Assembly: GCA_009746045.1 (NCBI GenBank)
Contig: RPFO01001162.1
Location: 5,001 to 69,000 of the forward strand
DNA from: Mesostigma viride
Taxonomy: Eukaryota; Streptophyta; Mesostigmatophyceae; Mesostigmatales; Mesostigmataceae
DNA: 64,000 nt
Reading direction: 5' to 3'
The position numbers and the translations under genes were made by a program. Shown here piece by piece: positions 1 through 11,318 of this stretch (its first letter is position 1; every line of letters starts with the position of its first letter). The notes under the pieces were generated by a model that had not been told where the DNA came from, made no database searches, and saw nothing but the letters and a program-made list of their open reading frames with translations.

Positions 1-3000
1 CCTAAACCCTAAACCCTAAACCCTAAACCCTAAACCCTAAACCCTAAACCCTAAACCCTAAACCCTAAACCCTAAACCCTAAACCCTAAACCCTAAACCC
101 TAAACCCTAAACCCTAAACCCTAAACCCTAAACCCTAAACCCTAAACCCTAAACCCTAAACCCTAAACCCTAAACCCTAAACCCTAAACCCTAAACCCTA
201 AACCCTAAACCCTAAACCCTAAACCCTAAACCCTAAACCCTAAACCCTAAACCCTAAACCCTAAACCCTAAACCCTAAACCCTAAACCCTAAACCCTAAA
301 CCCTAAACCCTAAACCCTAAACCCTAAACCCTAAACCCTAAACCCTAAACCCTAAACCCTAAACCCTAAACCCTAAACCCTAAACCCTAAACCCTAAACC
401 CTAAACCCTAAACCCTAAACCCTAAACCCTAAACCCTAAACCCTAAACCCTAAACCCTAAACCCTAAACCCTAAACCCTAAACCCTAAACCCTAAACCCT
501 AAACCCTAAACCCTAAACCCTAAACCCTAAACCCTAAACCCTAAACCCTAAACCCTAAACCCTAAACCCTAAACCCTAAACCCTAAACCCTAAACCCTAA
601 ACCCTAAACCCTAAACCCTAAACCCTAAACCCTAAACCCTAAACCCTAAACCCTAAACCCTAAACCCTAAACCCTAAACCCTAAACCCTAAACCCTAAAC
701 CCTAAACCCTAAACCCTAAACCCTAAACCCTAAACCCTAAACCCTAAACCCTAAACCCTAAACCCTAAACCCTAAACCCTAAACCCTAAACCCTAAACCC
801 TAAACCCTAAACCCTAAACCCTAAACCCTAAACCCTAAACCCTAAACCCTAAACCCTAAACCCTAAACCCTAAACCCTAAACCCTAAACCCTAAACCCTA
901 AACCCTAAACCCTAAACCCTAAACCCTAAACCCTAAACCCTAAACCCTAAACCCTAAACCCTAAACCCTAAACCCTAAACCCTAAACCCTAAACCCTAAA
1001 CCCTAAACCCTAAACCCTAAACCCTAAACCCTAAACCCTAAACCCTAAACCCTAAACCCTAAACCCTAAACCCTAAACCCTAAACCCTAAACCCTAAACC
1101 CTAAACCCTAAACCCTAAACCCTAAACCCTAAACCCTAAACCCTAAACCCTAAACCCTAAACCCTAAACCCTAAACCCTAAACCCTAAACCCTAAACCCT
1201 AAACCCTAAACCCTAAACCCTAAACCCTAAACCCTAAACCCTAAACCCTAAACCCTAAACCCTAAACCCTAAACCCTAAACCCTAAACCCTAAACCCTAA
1301 ACCCTAAACCCTAAACCCTAAACCCTAAACCCTAAACCCTAAACCCTAAACCCTAAACCCTAAACCCTAAACCCTAAACCCTAAACCCTAAACCCTAAAC
1401 CCTAAACCCTAAACCCTAAACCCTAAACCCTAAACCCTAAACCCTAAACCCTAAACCCTAAACCCTAAACCCTAAACCCTAAACCCTAAACCCTAAACCC
1501 TAAACCCTAAACCCTAAACCCTAAACCCTAAACCCTAAACCCTAAACCCTAAACCCTAAACCCTAAACCCTAAACCCTAAACCCTAAACCCTAAACCCTA
1601 AACCCTAAACCCTAAACCCTAAACCCTAAACCCTAAACCCTAAACCCTAAACCCTAAACCCTAAACCCTAAACCCTAAACCCTAAACCCTAAACCCTAAA
1701 CCCTAAACCCTAAACCCTAAACCCTAAACCCTAAACCCTAAACCCTAAACCCTAAACCCTAAACCCTAAACCCTAAACCCTAAACCCTAAACCCTAAACC
1801 CTAAACCCTAAACCCTAAACCCTAAACCCTAAACCCTAAACCCTAAACCCTAAACCCTAAACCCTAAACCCTAAACCCTAAACCCTAAACCCTAAACCCT
1901 AAACCCTAAACCCTAAACCCTAAACCCTAAACCCTAAACCCTAAACCCTAAACCCTAAACCCTAAACCCTAAACCCTAAACCCTAAACCCTAAACCCTAA
2001 ACCCTAAACCCTAAACCCTAAACCCTAAACCCTAAACCCTAAACCCTAAACCCTAAACCCTAAACCCTAAACCCTAAACCCTAAACCCTAAACCCTAAAC
2101 CCTAAACCCTAAACCCTAAACCCTAAACCCTAAACCCTAAACCCTAAACCCTAAACCCTAAACCCTAAACCCTAAACCCTAAACCCTAAACCCTAAACCC
2201 TAAACCCTAAACCCTAAACCCTAAACCCTAAACCCTAAACCCTAAACCCTAAACCCTAAACCCTAAACCCTAAACCCTAAACCCTAAACCCTAAACCCTA
2301 AACCCTAAACCCTAAACCCTAAACCCTAAACCCTAAACCCTAAACCCTAAACCCTAAACCCTAAACCCTAAACCCTAAACCCTAAACCCTAAACCCTAAA
2401 CCCTAAACCCTAAACCCTAAACCCTAAACCCTAAACCCTAAACCCTAAACCCTAAACCCTAAACCCTAAACCCTAAACCCTAAACCCTAAACCCTAAACC
2501 CTAAACCCTAAACCCTAAACCCTAAACCCTAAACCCTAAACCCTAAACCCTAAACCCTAAACCCTAAACCCTAAACCCTAAACCCTAAACCCTAAACCCT
2601 AAACCCTAAACCCTAAACCCTAAACCCTAAACCCTAAACCCTAAACCCTAAACCCTAAACCCTAAACCCTAAACCCTAAACCCTAAACCCTAAACCCTAA
2701 ACCCTAAACCCTAAACCCTAAACCCTAAACCCTAAACCCTAAACCCTAAACCCTAAACCCTAAACCCTAAACCCTAAACCCTAAACCCTAAACCCTAAAC
2801 CCTAAACCCTAAACCCTAAACCCTAAACCCTAAACCCTAAACCCTAAACCCTAAACCCTAAACCCTAAACCCTAAACCCTAAACCCTAAACCCTAAACCC
2901 TAAACCCTAAACCCTAAACCCTAAACCCTAAACCCTAAACCCTAAACCCTAAACCCTAAACCCTAAACCCTAAACCCTAAACCCTAAACCCTAAACCCTA

Positions 3001-5514
3001 AACCCTAAACCCTAAACCCTAAACCCTAAACCCTAAACCCTAAACCCTAAACCCTAAACCCTAAACCCTAAACCCTAAACCCTAAACCCTAAACCCTAAA
3101 CCCTAAACCCTAAACCCTAAACCCTAAACCCTAAACCCTAAACCCTAAACCCTAAACCCTAAACCCTAAACCCTAAACCCTAAACCCTAAACCCTAAACC
3201 CTAAACCCTAAACCCTAAACCCTAAACCCTAAACCCTAAACCCTAAACCCTAAACCCTAAACCCTAAACCCTAAACCCTAAACCCTAAACCCTAAACCCT
3301 AAACCCTAAACCCTAAACCCTAAACCCTAAACCCTAAACCCTAAACCCTAAACCCTAAACCCTAAACCCTAAACCCTAAACCCTAAACCCTAAACCCTAA
3401 ACCCTAAACCCTAAACCCTAAACCCTAAACCCTAAACCCTAAACCCTAAACCCTAAACCCTAAACCCTAAACCCTAAACCCTAAACCCTAAACCCTAAAC
3501 CCTAAACCCTAAACCCTAAACCCTAAACCCTAAACCCTAAACCCTAAACCCTAAACCCTAAACCCTAAACCCTAAACCCTAAACCCTAAACCCTAAACCC
3601 TAAACCCTAAACCCTAAACCCTAAACCCTAAACCCTAAACCCTAAACCCTAAACCCTAAACCCTAAACCCTAAACCCTAAACCCTAAACCCTAAACCCTA
3701 AACCCTAAACCCTAAACCCTAAACCCTAAACCCTAAACCCTAAACCCTAAACCCTAAACCCTAAACCCTAAACCCTAAACCCTAAACCCTAAACCCTAAA
3801 CCCTAAACCCTAAACCCTAAACCCTAAACCCTAAACCCTAAACCCTAAACCCTAAACCCTAAACCCTAAACCCTAAACCCTAAACCCTAAACCCTAAACC
3901 CTAAACCCTAAACCCTAAACCCTAAACCCTAAACCCTAAACCCTAAACCCTAAACCCTAAACCCTAAACCCTAAACCCTAAACCCTAAACCCTAAACCCT
4001 AAACCCTAAACCCTAAACCCTAAACCCTAAACCCTAAACCCTAAACCCTAAACCCTAAACCCTAAACCCTAAACCCTAAACCCTAAACCCTAAACCCTAA
4101 ACCCTAAACCCTAAACCCTAAACCCTAAACCCTAAACCCTAAACCCTAAACCCTAAACCCTAAACCCTAAACCCTAAACCCTAAACCCTAAACCCTAAAC
4201 CCTAAACCCTAAACCCTAAACCCTAAACCCTAAACCCTAAACCCTAAACCCTAAACCCTAAACCCTAAACCCTAAACCCTAAACCCTAAACCCTAAACCC
4301 TAAACCCTAAACCCTAAACCCTAAACCCTAAACCCTAAACCCTAAACCCTAAACCCTAAACCCTAAACCCTAAACCCTAAACCCTAAACCCTAAACCCTA
4401 AACCCTAAACCCTAAACCCTAAACCCTAAACCCTAAACCCTAAACCCTAAACCCTAAACCCTAAACCCTAAACCCTAAACCCTAAACCCTAAACCCTAAA
4501 CCCTAAACCCTAAACCCTAAACCCTAAACCCTAAACCCTAAACCCTAAACCCTAAACCCTAAACCCTAAACCCTAAACCCTAAACCCTAAACCCTAAACC
4601 CTAAACCCTAAACCCTAAACCCTAAACCCTAAACCCTAAACCCTAAACCCTAAACCCTAAACCCTAAACCCTAAACCCTAAACCCTAAACCCTAAACCCT
4701 AAACCCTAAACCCTAAACCCTAAACCCTAAACCCTAAACCCTAAACCCTAAACCCTAAACCCTAAACCCTAAACCCTAAACCCTAAACCCTAAACCCTAA
4801 ACCCTAAACCCTAAACCCTAAACCCTAAACCCTAAACCCTAAACCCTAAACCCTAAACCCTAAACCCTAAACCCTAAACCCTAAACCCTAAACCCTAAAC
4901 CCTAAACCCTAAACCCTAAACCCTAAACCCTAAACCCTAAACCCTAAACCCTAAACCCTAAACCCTAAACCCTAAACCCTAAACCCTAAACCCTAAACCC
5001 TAAACCCTAAACCCTAAACCCTAAACCCTAAACCCTAAACCCTAAACCCTAAACCCTAAACCCTAAACCCTAAACCCTAAACCCTAAACCCTAAACCCTA
5101 AACCCTAAACCCTAAACCCTAAACCCTAAACCCTAAACCCTAAACCCTAAACCCTAAACCCTAAACCCTAAACCCTAAACCCTAAACCCTAAACCCTAAA
5201 CCCTAAACCCTAAACCCTAAACCCTAAACCCTAAACCCTAAACCCTAAACCCTAAACCCTAAACCCTAAACCCTAAACCCTAAACCCTAAACCCTAAACC
5301 CTAAACCCTAAACCCTAAACCCTAAACCCTAAACCCTAAACCCTAAACCCTAAACCCTAAACCCTAAACCCTAAACCCTAAACCCTAAAACCCTAAACCC
5401 TAAACCCTAAACCCTAAACCCTAAACCCTAAACCCTAAACCCTAAACCCTAAACCCTAAACCCTAAACCCTAAATTCTAAACCCTAAACCCTAAACCCTA
5501 AACCCTAAACCCTA
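1..5514. repeat. Telomere, (CCCTAAA)n
   Basis: About 786 head-to-tail copies of CCCTAAA. Read outward, the G-rich strand is TTTAGGG, the plant-type telomere, so position 1 is the chromosome-end side. The array is almost perfectly uniform. The only variants seen are near its inner edge: one CCCTAAAA near 5386 and one TAAATTC unit near 5473. Degeneracy confined to the inner edge is usual for telomeres. The array runs directly into coding sequence of a retrotransposon with no subtelomeric spacer. Confidence 0.98.
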
Positions 5515-5883
5515 GACAGGAGAGCCCGGGTGCTCGCGGAGCGGCAGCAGGAGCGGGATCGCGTGGCCAGGGCAGGACTGCGCGCGGAAGGTGCGCGCGA
5601 GGCGCCCCCCTACGTTCTCCGCAAGAAGAACGAGCTCTTCGTCTTTGCGCACAGGCGCACAGCGCGCAACTTTCGGCGCAGGGCTGGGGATGTATTGCAG
5701 GAGACAGACTCCTCGGTGGAGATGCAGCCCGGAGATCAGGGTGAGGTGCTGGTTCTGATGGACCCGGCTATGGTCGAGGCCGAGCGCCTAGCCAAGATCG
5801 AGTACACCAGGCATTGCCAGCGGAAGGCGAAGCGGGCGACGGTGCAGGTCCTAGCAGGAAGAAGCTCATCAAGGAGGTGGTAG
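5515..5883 (+). pseudogene. gag fragment of copia-like element
   Basis: An open frame entering from the telomere junction with no ATG at its start, so the N-terminus is missing. The protein is rich in Arg, Glu and Ala and ends in a basic segment. It overlaps the next frame (from 5814) in the -1 register, and the Lys-rich linker and zinc knuckle follow in that frame. The break could be a programmed gag-pol shift or decay; no slippery heptamer stands out. Assignment rests on position upstream of the knuckle and integrase. Confidence 0.6.
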
Positions 5884-7304
5884 CTCAGGTCAAGGCGGTG
5901 TTCAAGGGTCCCCAGCAAGGTAAGAAGTCAGGGGGGTCATCCAAGCAGCAGGGGAAATCAGACAAAGGGGGAAAGGGGAACCCAGGCAGTAAGGCAGGGC
6001 CCTCCCAGGGGCCTAGTCAGAAAGGTAAGCCTCATGACTCCACCCTGTACTGCACCAGGTGCTCATGCAAGGGGCATGAGAGGGATGATTGCTGGAAGGG
6101 CAAACCCGAACTTGGATCTGATGTGGATGTATGCCCAGGTTGCTGGGAGCCCCGCCACCCGTTACCTGCAGGGGGACGCTGCAACAAGCCCAGGAAGGGA
6201 GCCTCAACGGGGCGCCCCAACAAACAAGCCAGCACTCAGGACGACTGTAAGTCTCCTGTACCCTGGTTTCTCAATGGCCGTGTACCTTCTATTTGCTCTG
6301 TGTTGCCTGACAGTGAGGAAGTGGATTGGGACCTGGCTTATGACATGACGTTAGCACAGGTGGCCCAAGATCCCACTATAGCCTCCTTAGATGCAGCAGC
6401 AGATAAGGTTATCTCCTATGCCAGGTTAGCCCAACAGCTACACAAGGCAATGGGGCATGAGGCAGTGGCAGAAAGGCTGGCCAACAAAATTGATGGCCGT
6501 GACCTGGAACAGATGTGCAGGCATGTCAGGAAGCACTGTGAAGCGTGCCAACTGCATGCACCTAAACCCAAGAGATGGCATGTGGCCACCCCACCGCTGG
6601 CTAGAGGAAAGCTAGTAGGGGATGTGATACACCTGGTGAAGGACACGGTGTATTACTTGGTCCTAAAAGATGCCTGGTCTAGGTTTGTGGTGATAGAACC
6701 CTTGCCAGGCATGGCCAATGAACAACTGCACAGAGCCCTGCTGATTGCACTAGCACGGTATCATCCTCAGGAAAAATTAATGCTGGATCAGCAGTTCACG
6801 TGGATACAAGATTATCCTGATCTGCCCAAGATAGACATTGCTGGGGCTCAAGATCATGAACGCCAGGGGATGATTGAACGTACCATGCGTGCTATCAGGG
6901 ACCTCATAAAGAAAAATGAGTCCAGGACAGCAGAGTCTGGGAGCTATGCTGATAGGACAGCGTGGGCAGCTGAAGTGTGCAGAACTCTGAACACCAAGCC
7001 CCTCATGTCTTCTCCTTTTGGTGAAATCACACCAATTGGCCTGCAATCAGGTAGCTACTCTCAGGAGGTACTAGACCACTACAACACGCAAAGGCAACAC
7101 TTGGCCAAGTTGCTGGCAAAAAAGGATAAGAGTAATGCCAGGCCTGTGTTTGAAGTGGGGGATCAGGTACTCTACTACAGGGAGGACAAAGCCCACTCTG
7201 GTAGATGGCATGGTCCAGCTGAAATCATCAGGTTGTCAGAAACAGGTGACACGGTGACTATATTCAGCATCACAGAGAGCGAATGGTTGGCAAGCATAGA
7301 CTGA
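5814..7304 (+). pseudogene. CCHC zinc knuckle plus integrase of copia-like element
   Basis: About 496 codons. A Lys/Gly/Ser-rich linker (residues about 20-75) precedes a CX2CX4HX4C knuckle (CTRCSCKGHERDDC). An integrase HHCC-like zinc domain follows (HKAMGH ... CRHVRKHCEAC), then the catalytic core with candidate acidic residues in GDVIHLV, LMLDQQFTW and QGMIERTMRA, and a C-terminal GPAEI segment resembling the GP(Y/F) module. It lies before the protease and reverse transcriptase, the INT-before-RT order of Ty1/copia. The frame overlaps the next ORF at 7283-7304. Confidence 0.8.
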
Positions 7305-8689
7305 AGCTTTATTACCCTCCTTTGGCAGACGTGTCAGGGGTAGAATTCTTGGACATGGATTCAGAGCCTCAGTCTGGTGGGTTGGTCTCACCCAGTGAAT
7401 TGGCTAGGGACATAGCTGATGCAAGCAACACAACCATAGACGCTCCTGTGTTCCTCAGTGGTGCAGCCCCACCACAGCCCACTGGTCCAACTGGGCAGGA
7501 GGAACGTGCACTGGATGAGCAGCAGGTCGCTCCTCCCTCATCTCAGGAACAGCCACGCGAAGCAGCAGATCCTGTTGTCCCCAGGAATAAATTTGCTGAG
7601 GCTCTAAAAGCTCTACATAGAGCACACACTGCCAAGGCACAAATGGCAGCAGGTGCATCACAAGTCAATGCTGTGGGTGAATCTAACCAGGATCCCAGTA
7701 TTCTGGCAGTAGACACACAGGCACAGGTGAGCATCATCAGTGCACAAGCTGTATCTGGCCTAAGTCTGCAACGCTCGCCCTGGGCTAGAGTGTCAGATTT
7801 TTCAGGCAAAACAAAAATGGCAGTCAAAGGCCAAGTGCTAATTCCCATTCTGGGTGTGCCCACTCCCTTCCAGGTAGTAGAGGGCTACAAGGGGAATGCA
7901 CTGCTGGGGGAACCATTTGTCTCATACCCTGGAGTTGTCATCTCAGCTGGGAGGTTGAGCGTGACTGGGGTGGGGCAGGTCGCCCTGGACCATTTCCAAA
8001 TTCCTTTAACACAGATCAGTGATGGCCTGGAAGCAGCCATCAATGCTGTCAACATAAAATACCTCCCAGGTCAGGAACCCTGTGTTGATTCCCTCATTCA
8101 TTCTCAGAAGCTCTACCCCTCTGCGTTTGGGCTTGGTAGATGGGACATAGCGTCCATGTCTCCCTTGTCCTATGATGATGTGGTCAAAGACTGTCAAACG
8201 CAGATTGGTTTTCTGAAATGGATGGAAGCCTTTAACAGGGCTAGAGAGGAATGGGTTTGTCCTGATCCACGTAGTAAGTCCCAGGTACCACCTGTAACAC
8301 CGATTGAGGCGCTGCCACAAGGGGCCAGAAAGCTCAGACTGAAGTTTGTCTGCAAGCATAAACTCCAGGCAGATGGGACACCTCCCATTTTTCATGCCAG
8401 ACCTTGTGTCACGGAGTTCAGGGGCTCCACTGAGCTAACAGAGGCTGAACTGTATACCCCTGGTATTCAGCAGACGTCTCTTAAGGTCCTGTTGGCCACT
8501 TTCCTTCACCACCTGAATGCTGGTAAGGACTACGTGTGTAAAGCCACTGACATTAAGCGTGCCTTCCTTAAAGGCAACCCTGACATAGCGCAAAAGGTGT
8601 GGAGGGGTCAAGTCTATGTGGTAAACACTCCCAAAGTCTGGGCTGGGGACATCAAGGAACCTCATCTAAGACCTAACTTGGGGGTATAG
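7283..8689 (+). pseudogene. Aspartic protease-like domain and N-terminal half of copia reverse transcriptase
   Basis: About 468 codons. Residues about 140-235 look like a retropepsin: AVDTQAQVSIIS at the active-site position and ALLGEPFV at the usual (I/L)LG position. The Gly of D(T/S)GA is replaced by Gln. The C-terminal third is the start of an RVT_2 reverse transcriptase, with FHARPCVTEFRG (cf. FKARLVAKG) and ATDIKRAFLKG (cf. LDVKTAFLNG). The frame stops at 8689 in the middle of RT, just before the GLKQAPR-type motif, so RT cannot be made as one piece. Placing protease after integrase is unusual for copia. Confidence 0.75.
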
Positions 8690-9741
8690 AAGGGCTTCAA
8701 TCAGCACCTAAAATTTTTAGGCTGTCTGCCCAAGAGGTCTTCCTGAAGCTGGGGGCCCAGTATGATGATATTGACCCCTGTTTATTCACCATCCCTCATC
8801 CTGCTGGTATGATGATGTTTGTGTGGCATGGGGATGATCAGCTCATTACTGGTCCCAGGGCAGCTGTGGAGGATTTCATTGCTCAAGTGTCTGCTAGCTT
8901 TGAATTAGGCAAGCAGCTGGAGCTGGGGAAAGATCCTGTCAAGTTCTGTGGCATCATTCTGAACCTGTTTAAGGAGCAGAAGGAGTGGGTGTGTTCTCTC
9001 AAAGCATCCCCTGAGTATGTCACGTCTTGCAAAGATGTTCTCCCCTCTGACATCACTTCTGATCTCTGTCCCACTATTAGGGGTAAGCTAGGTTGGCTGT
9101 GTGCCACTTGTGCTCCTCATCTGGCAGTGGTCAGCAGAGTAGATGATGATGTCCTCATGGAGGTAGGGTCCAGGGCTATTAAACAGGTGTTGCATGATGG
9201 CCCTCCCCTTATTCTTCATGCTTTGGATCTGTTCCAACCCATCCACATCACATGCATGATGGACAGTTCCATGGAGTCACGGGTAGTCACTAAGGTACAA
9301 GCCAGAGAGGCAGGGCTATTTATGTTGTCGAACCCCACTGGCAAGCAATCTTTGGTTTCCTGGTTCAGCAGACTCCACAAGCGCAAGGCAGTCAGCAGCA
9401 ATGTAGCAGAATGCCGTGCTGTGGTCTCAGCTGTGTTGCATGCCAGGTACTTGAACCATCTGCTGGTGTGGTTGCAGCATCAGGCTGGTAGTTATGCTGG
9501 TGTCAAATCCCATCTGCTGACTGACAGTCAATCCCTTCTTTCTTTCCTGGACAACCCCTTGGCTGTGCACACCGATTTGGACTGGATTGTCCTCAAGCAG
9601 GAGTGTACCTATCTGGAGTCCAAGACTCACATCCGAGACCCTGACAATGCAGCAGATGCACTCACAAAAGTGCCACAGGCTGCAGGGCCTCAGTACAGAG
9701 TCCTATACACGCTGATGAACCCATATAACGGCAGAGGGTGA
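8677..9741 (+). pseudogene. C-terminal half of copia reverse transcriptase plus RNase H
   Basis: This frame is open from 8677 and the first ATG is at 8809. It continues the RT from the previous ORF after a -1 change: EGLQSAPKIF corresponds to the family's YGLKQAPRAW motif and is followed by DPCLF. The polymerase signature reads HGDD (VWHGDDQLITG) where copia RTs usually have YVDD. RNase H follows: MMDSSMES, SWFSRLHKRKAVSSNVAECRA and LLTDSQSL supply the acidic residues. It ends at a stop at 9739-9741, shortly before the gypsy LTR fragment. Confidence 0.8.
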
Positions 9742-9754
9742 AGTGCCTCATGTC

Positions 9755-9888
9755 GCGTCTGCGTGCCACAATCTCCGGCGCCACCATGGCGGCTGGCCAC
9801 TCAGCTTAATTTGGTAAAACCCAAATGAGCTGAGCTGACGTGCCTGCCTTAACTGCATGCCCTGTGGGGTGGGCGAGGACCTGTCCCA
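9755..9888 (-). repeat. Fragment of gypsy LTR (outer U3 end)
   Basis: 134 bp essentially identical to the promoter-side end of the gypsy LTRs at 11150-11287, 21475-21608 and 22756-22889. It sits between the copia remnant and the first complete LTR, separated from it by TGATTAA. It is best read as the residue of another LTR copy. Confidence 0.75.
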
Positions 9889-9895
9889 TGATTAA

Positions 9896-11287
9896 TGAAA
9901 AGAGGGCTCTCAGCCGAGGACAAGGAACTGTCCCTCGTGCCTGATGACCACCTTCTTGATCCCCTTGTGTACCGTCGCGTGCCGCGTTTGAATATCCTTG
10001 CTGGGGCGTTAGCTAGACGCTCCAACTACTCTAATTGCGACAATATGATGGTGCAAGAGGGTGCTTTTGCCTCCCCTGCTATAGAACAATGCTTTCACAA
10101 CACACACTTTGCACAGTCTGATGATGAAGCCGCACATGCGGAATTTATTGAGAAAGTTAATACAATTACAACACGTTGATAGTCTCAATATCGATGCACT
10201 CCATGCTCACGAGCCCGCAGTTAGGCAGCGCTCCATGACATGCTACCGGCCTTGCTCCCAAGGAAAGGGAGAAACACGAAGGCCACTAACGAGAGACTCG
10301 AAGAGACTACACGCTGCGTGAGAGTCCTCTTCGACTATGAACCAAACCATTCGTCATGCATGCCACACGCATGACACACGCCACACTTGTCAGTCCAGCC
10401 AGGAATGCCAAAACTATCTTGCTGCCTGAACCATGCAAATAGAAACCGCATTCCAGTTGCCGTCCTGGCTTTCTACCACACATGCCAACAAAAGCAGGAA
10501 GGCATCCCGACAAATCTAAATTGCTACCCTGTTGCCGATCTCATCTCCTAGAGGCTCCGGCATTTCTGTCCCTGGGAATGTCCGACATTGAGTCACGTCC
10601 AGCAAGGTCGAAGCATAATATCCTTCAGACAATCTGCACGCTCACACCTTGCGTGTGAGTGGCCCAGCAAACATTGCGTCTAATCGTTCCTTTCTAGAAG
10701 AAATCCCTTTGTAGGGCTGCCAGCGATTTCGCATTCATTCCAGCGATCTGGCTCCGCACCGCAAATTGTCCTTTTCCATTTTCTGTCCAGTCCTCATAAC
10801 GTTGACCCGCTATTCTACACCACAAAGACACCTGGCCTGTCAATAGCCTCGGCGCTGTTGAAGTCCAGCAGTCCAGCTTCAGCTCCAGCTGTCCACTAAC
10901 ACGCGTATGATCCTCTCGACGCTGCGCACTTGTGCTGCCGTCCGCTCAAGTCAGTGCTGCGCGCCCAGCTGTGCCTGGCCCGGCGCGCATGCACGTACAC
11001 TTTCGTCCGCTCTTATGCTGCAAGTGCTAGTGTCCCCCCCGGTCACTAGCCTTTGTCGAAAATGCGTAGAAAACAAATTCCTTGCGCACGTCACCGGTCT
11101 TGTGCATAGTGGGCGCCGCCCGGATGACATAGCTCGCGTCCGTGACAGCTGTCGCGTCTGCGTGCCACAATCTCCGGCGCCACCATGGCGGCTGGCCACT
11201 CAGCTTAATTTGGTAAAACCCAAATGAGCTGAGCTGACGTGCCTGCCTTAACTGCATGCCCTGTGGGGTGGGCGAGGACCTGTCCCA
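9896..11287 (-). repeat. 3' LTR of gypsy element 1
   Basis: 1392 bp. On the element's strand it starts TGGGACAGG and ends CTCTTTTCA, giving TG...CA. It is preceded by the purine run GAGGGGGGGAA, as expected for a polypurine tract next to the 3' LTR. Sequence matches the LTR at 20132-21608, which has an extra 85-86 bp near 21384-21469. The short ORFs inside it recur in every LTR copy and are not treated as genes. Confidence 0.85.
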
Positions 11288-11290
11288 TGA

Positions 11291-11301
11291 TTCCCCCCCT
11301 C
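11291..11301 (-). other. Polypurine tract, gypsy element 1
   Basis: On the element's strand the run GAGGGGGGGAA lies three bases upstream of the LTR start. Polypurine tracts prime plus-strand DNA synthesis next to the 3' LTR. The same run is at 22893-22903 in element 2. Confidence 0.6.
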
Positions 11302-11318
11302 GCTGGCGACCGGCCCCA

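Larger units (their letters stand above)
5515..9754 (+). mobile_element. Degenerate, 5'-truncated Ty1/copia-like LTR retrotransposon
   Basis: A plus-strand element with gag tail, CCHC knuckle, integrase, aspartic protease-like domain, copia-type reverse transcriptase (RVT_2) and RNase H spread over four overlapping frames. No 5' LTR is present: gag is already open at the first non-telomeric base. No recognisable 3' LTR follows, because the sequence passes after 9754 into a gypsy LTR fragment. Three successive -1 frame changes (5814-5883, 7283-7304, about 8677-8689) show decay, although the first two lie where gag-pol frameshifts are common. Confidence 0.85.

Noticed and set aside
1-5514. Telomere array or other tandem repeats as a CRISPR array
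   Set aside because: No unique spacers between units; eukaryotic telomere context.
9895-10513. ORFs of 94, 70 and 68 codons repeated in the LTRs
   Set aside because: They recur only because the LTR is repeated; they shorten or vanish in element 2's LTRs, have no domain features and overlap each other on both strands.
9896-11147. Shorter LTR model (TG...GTGACA, without the 140 bp tail)
   Set aside because: It also gives TG...CA ends, but the clear polypurine tract lies beyond the tail, and the tail is present at the outer end of the 5' LTR of element 1. The longer LTR is preferred, not proven.
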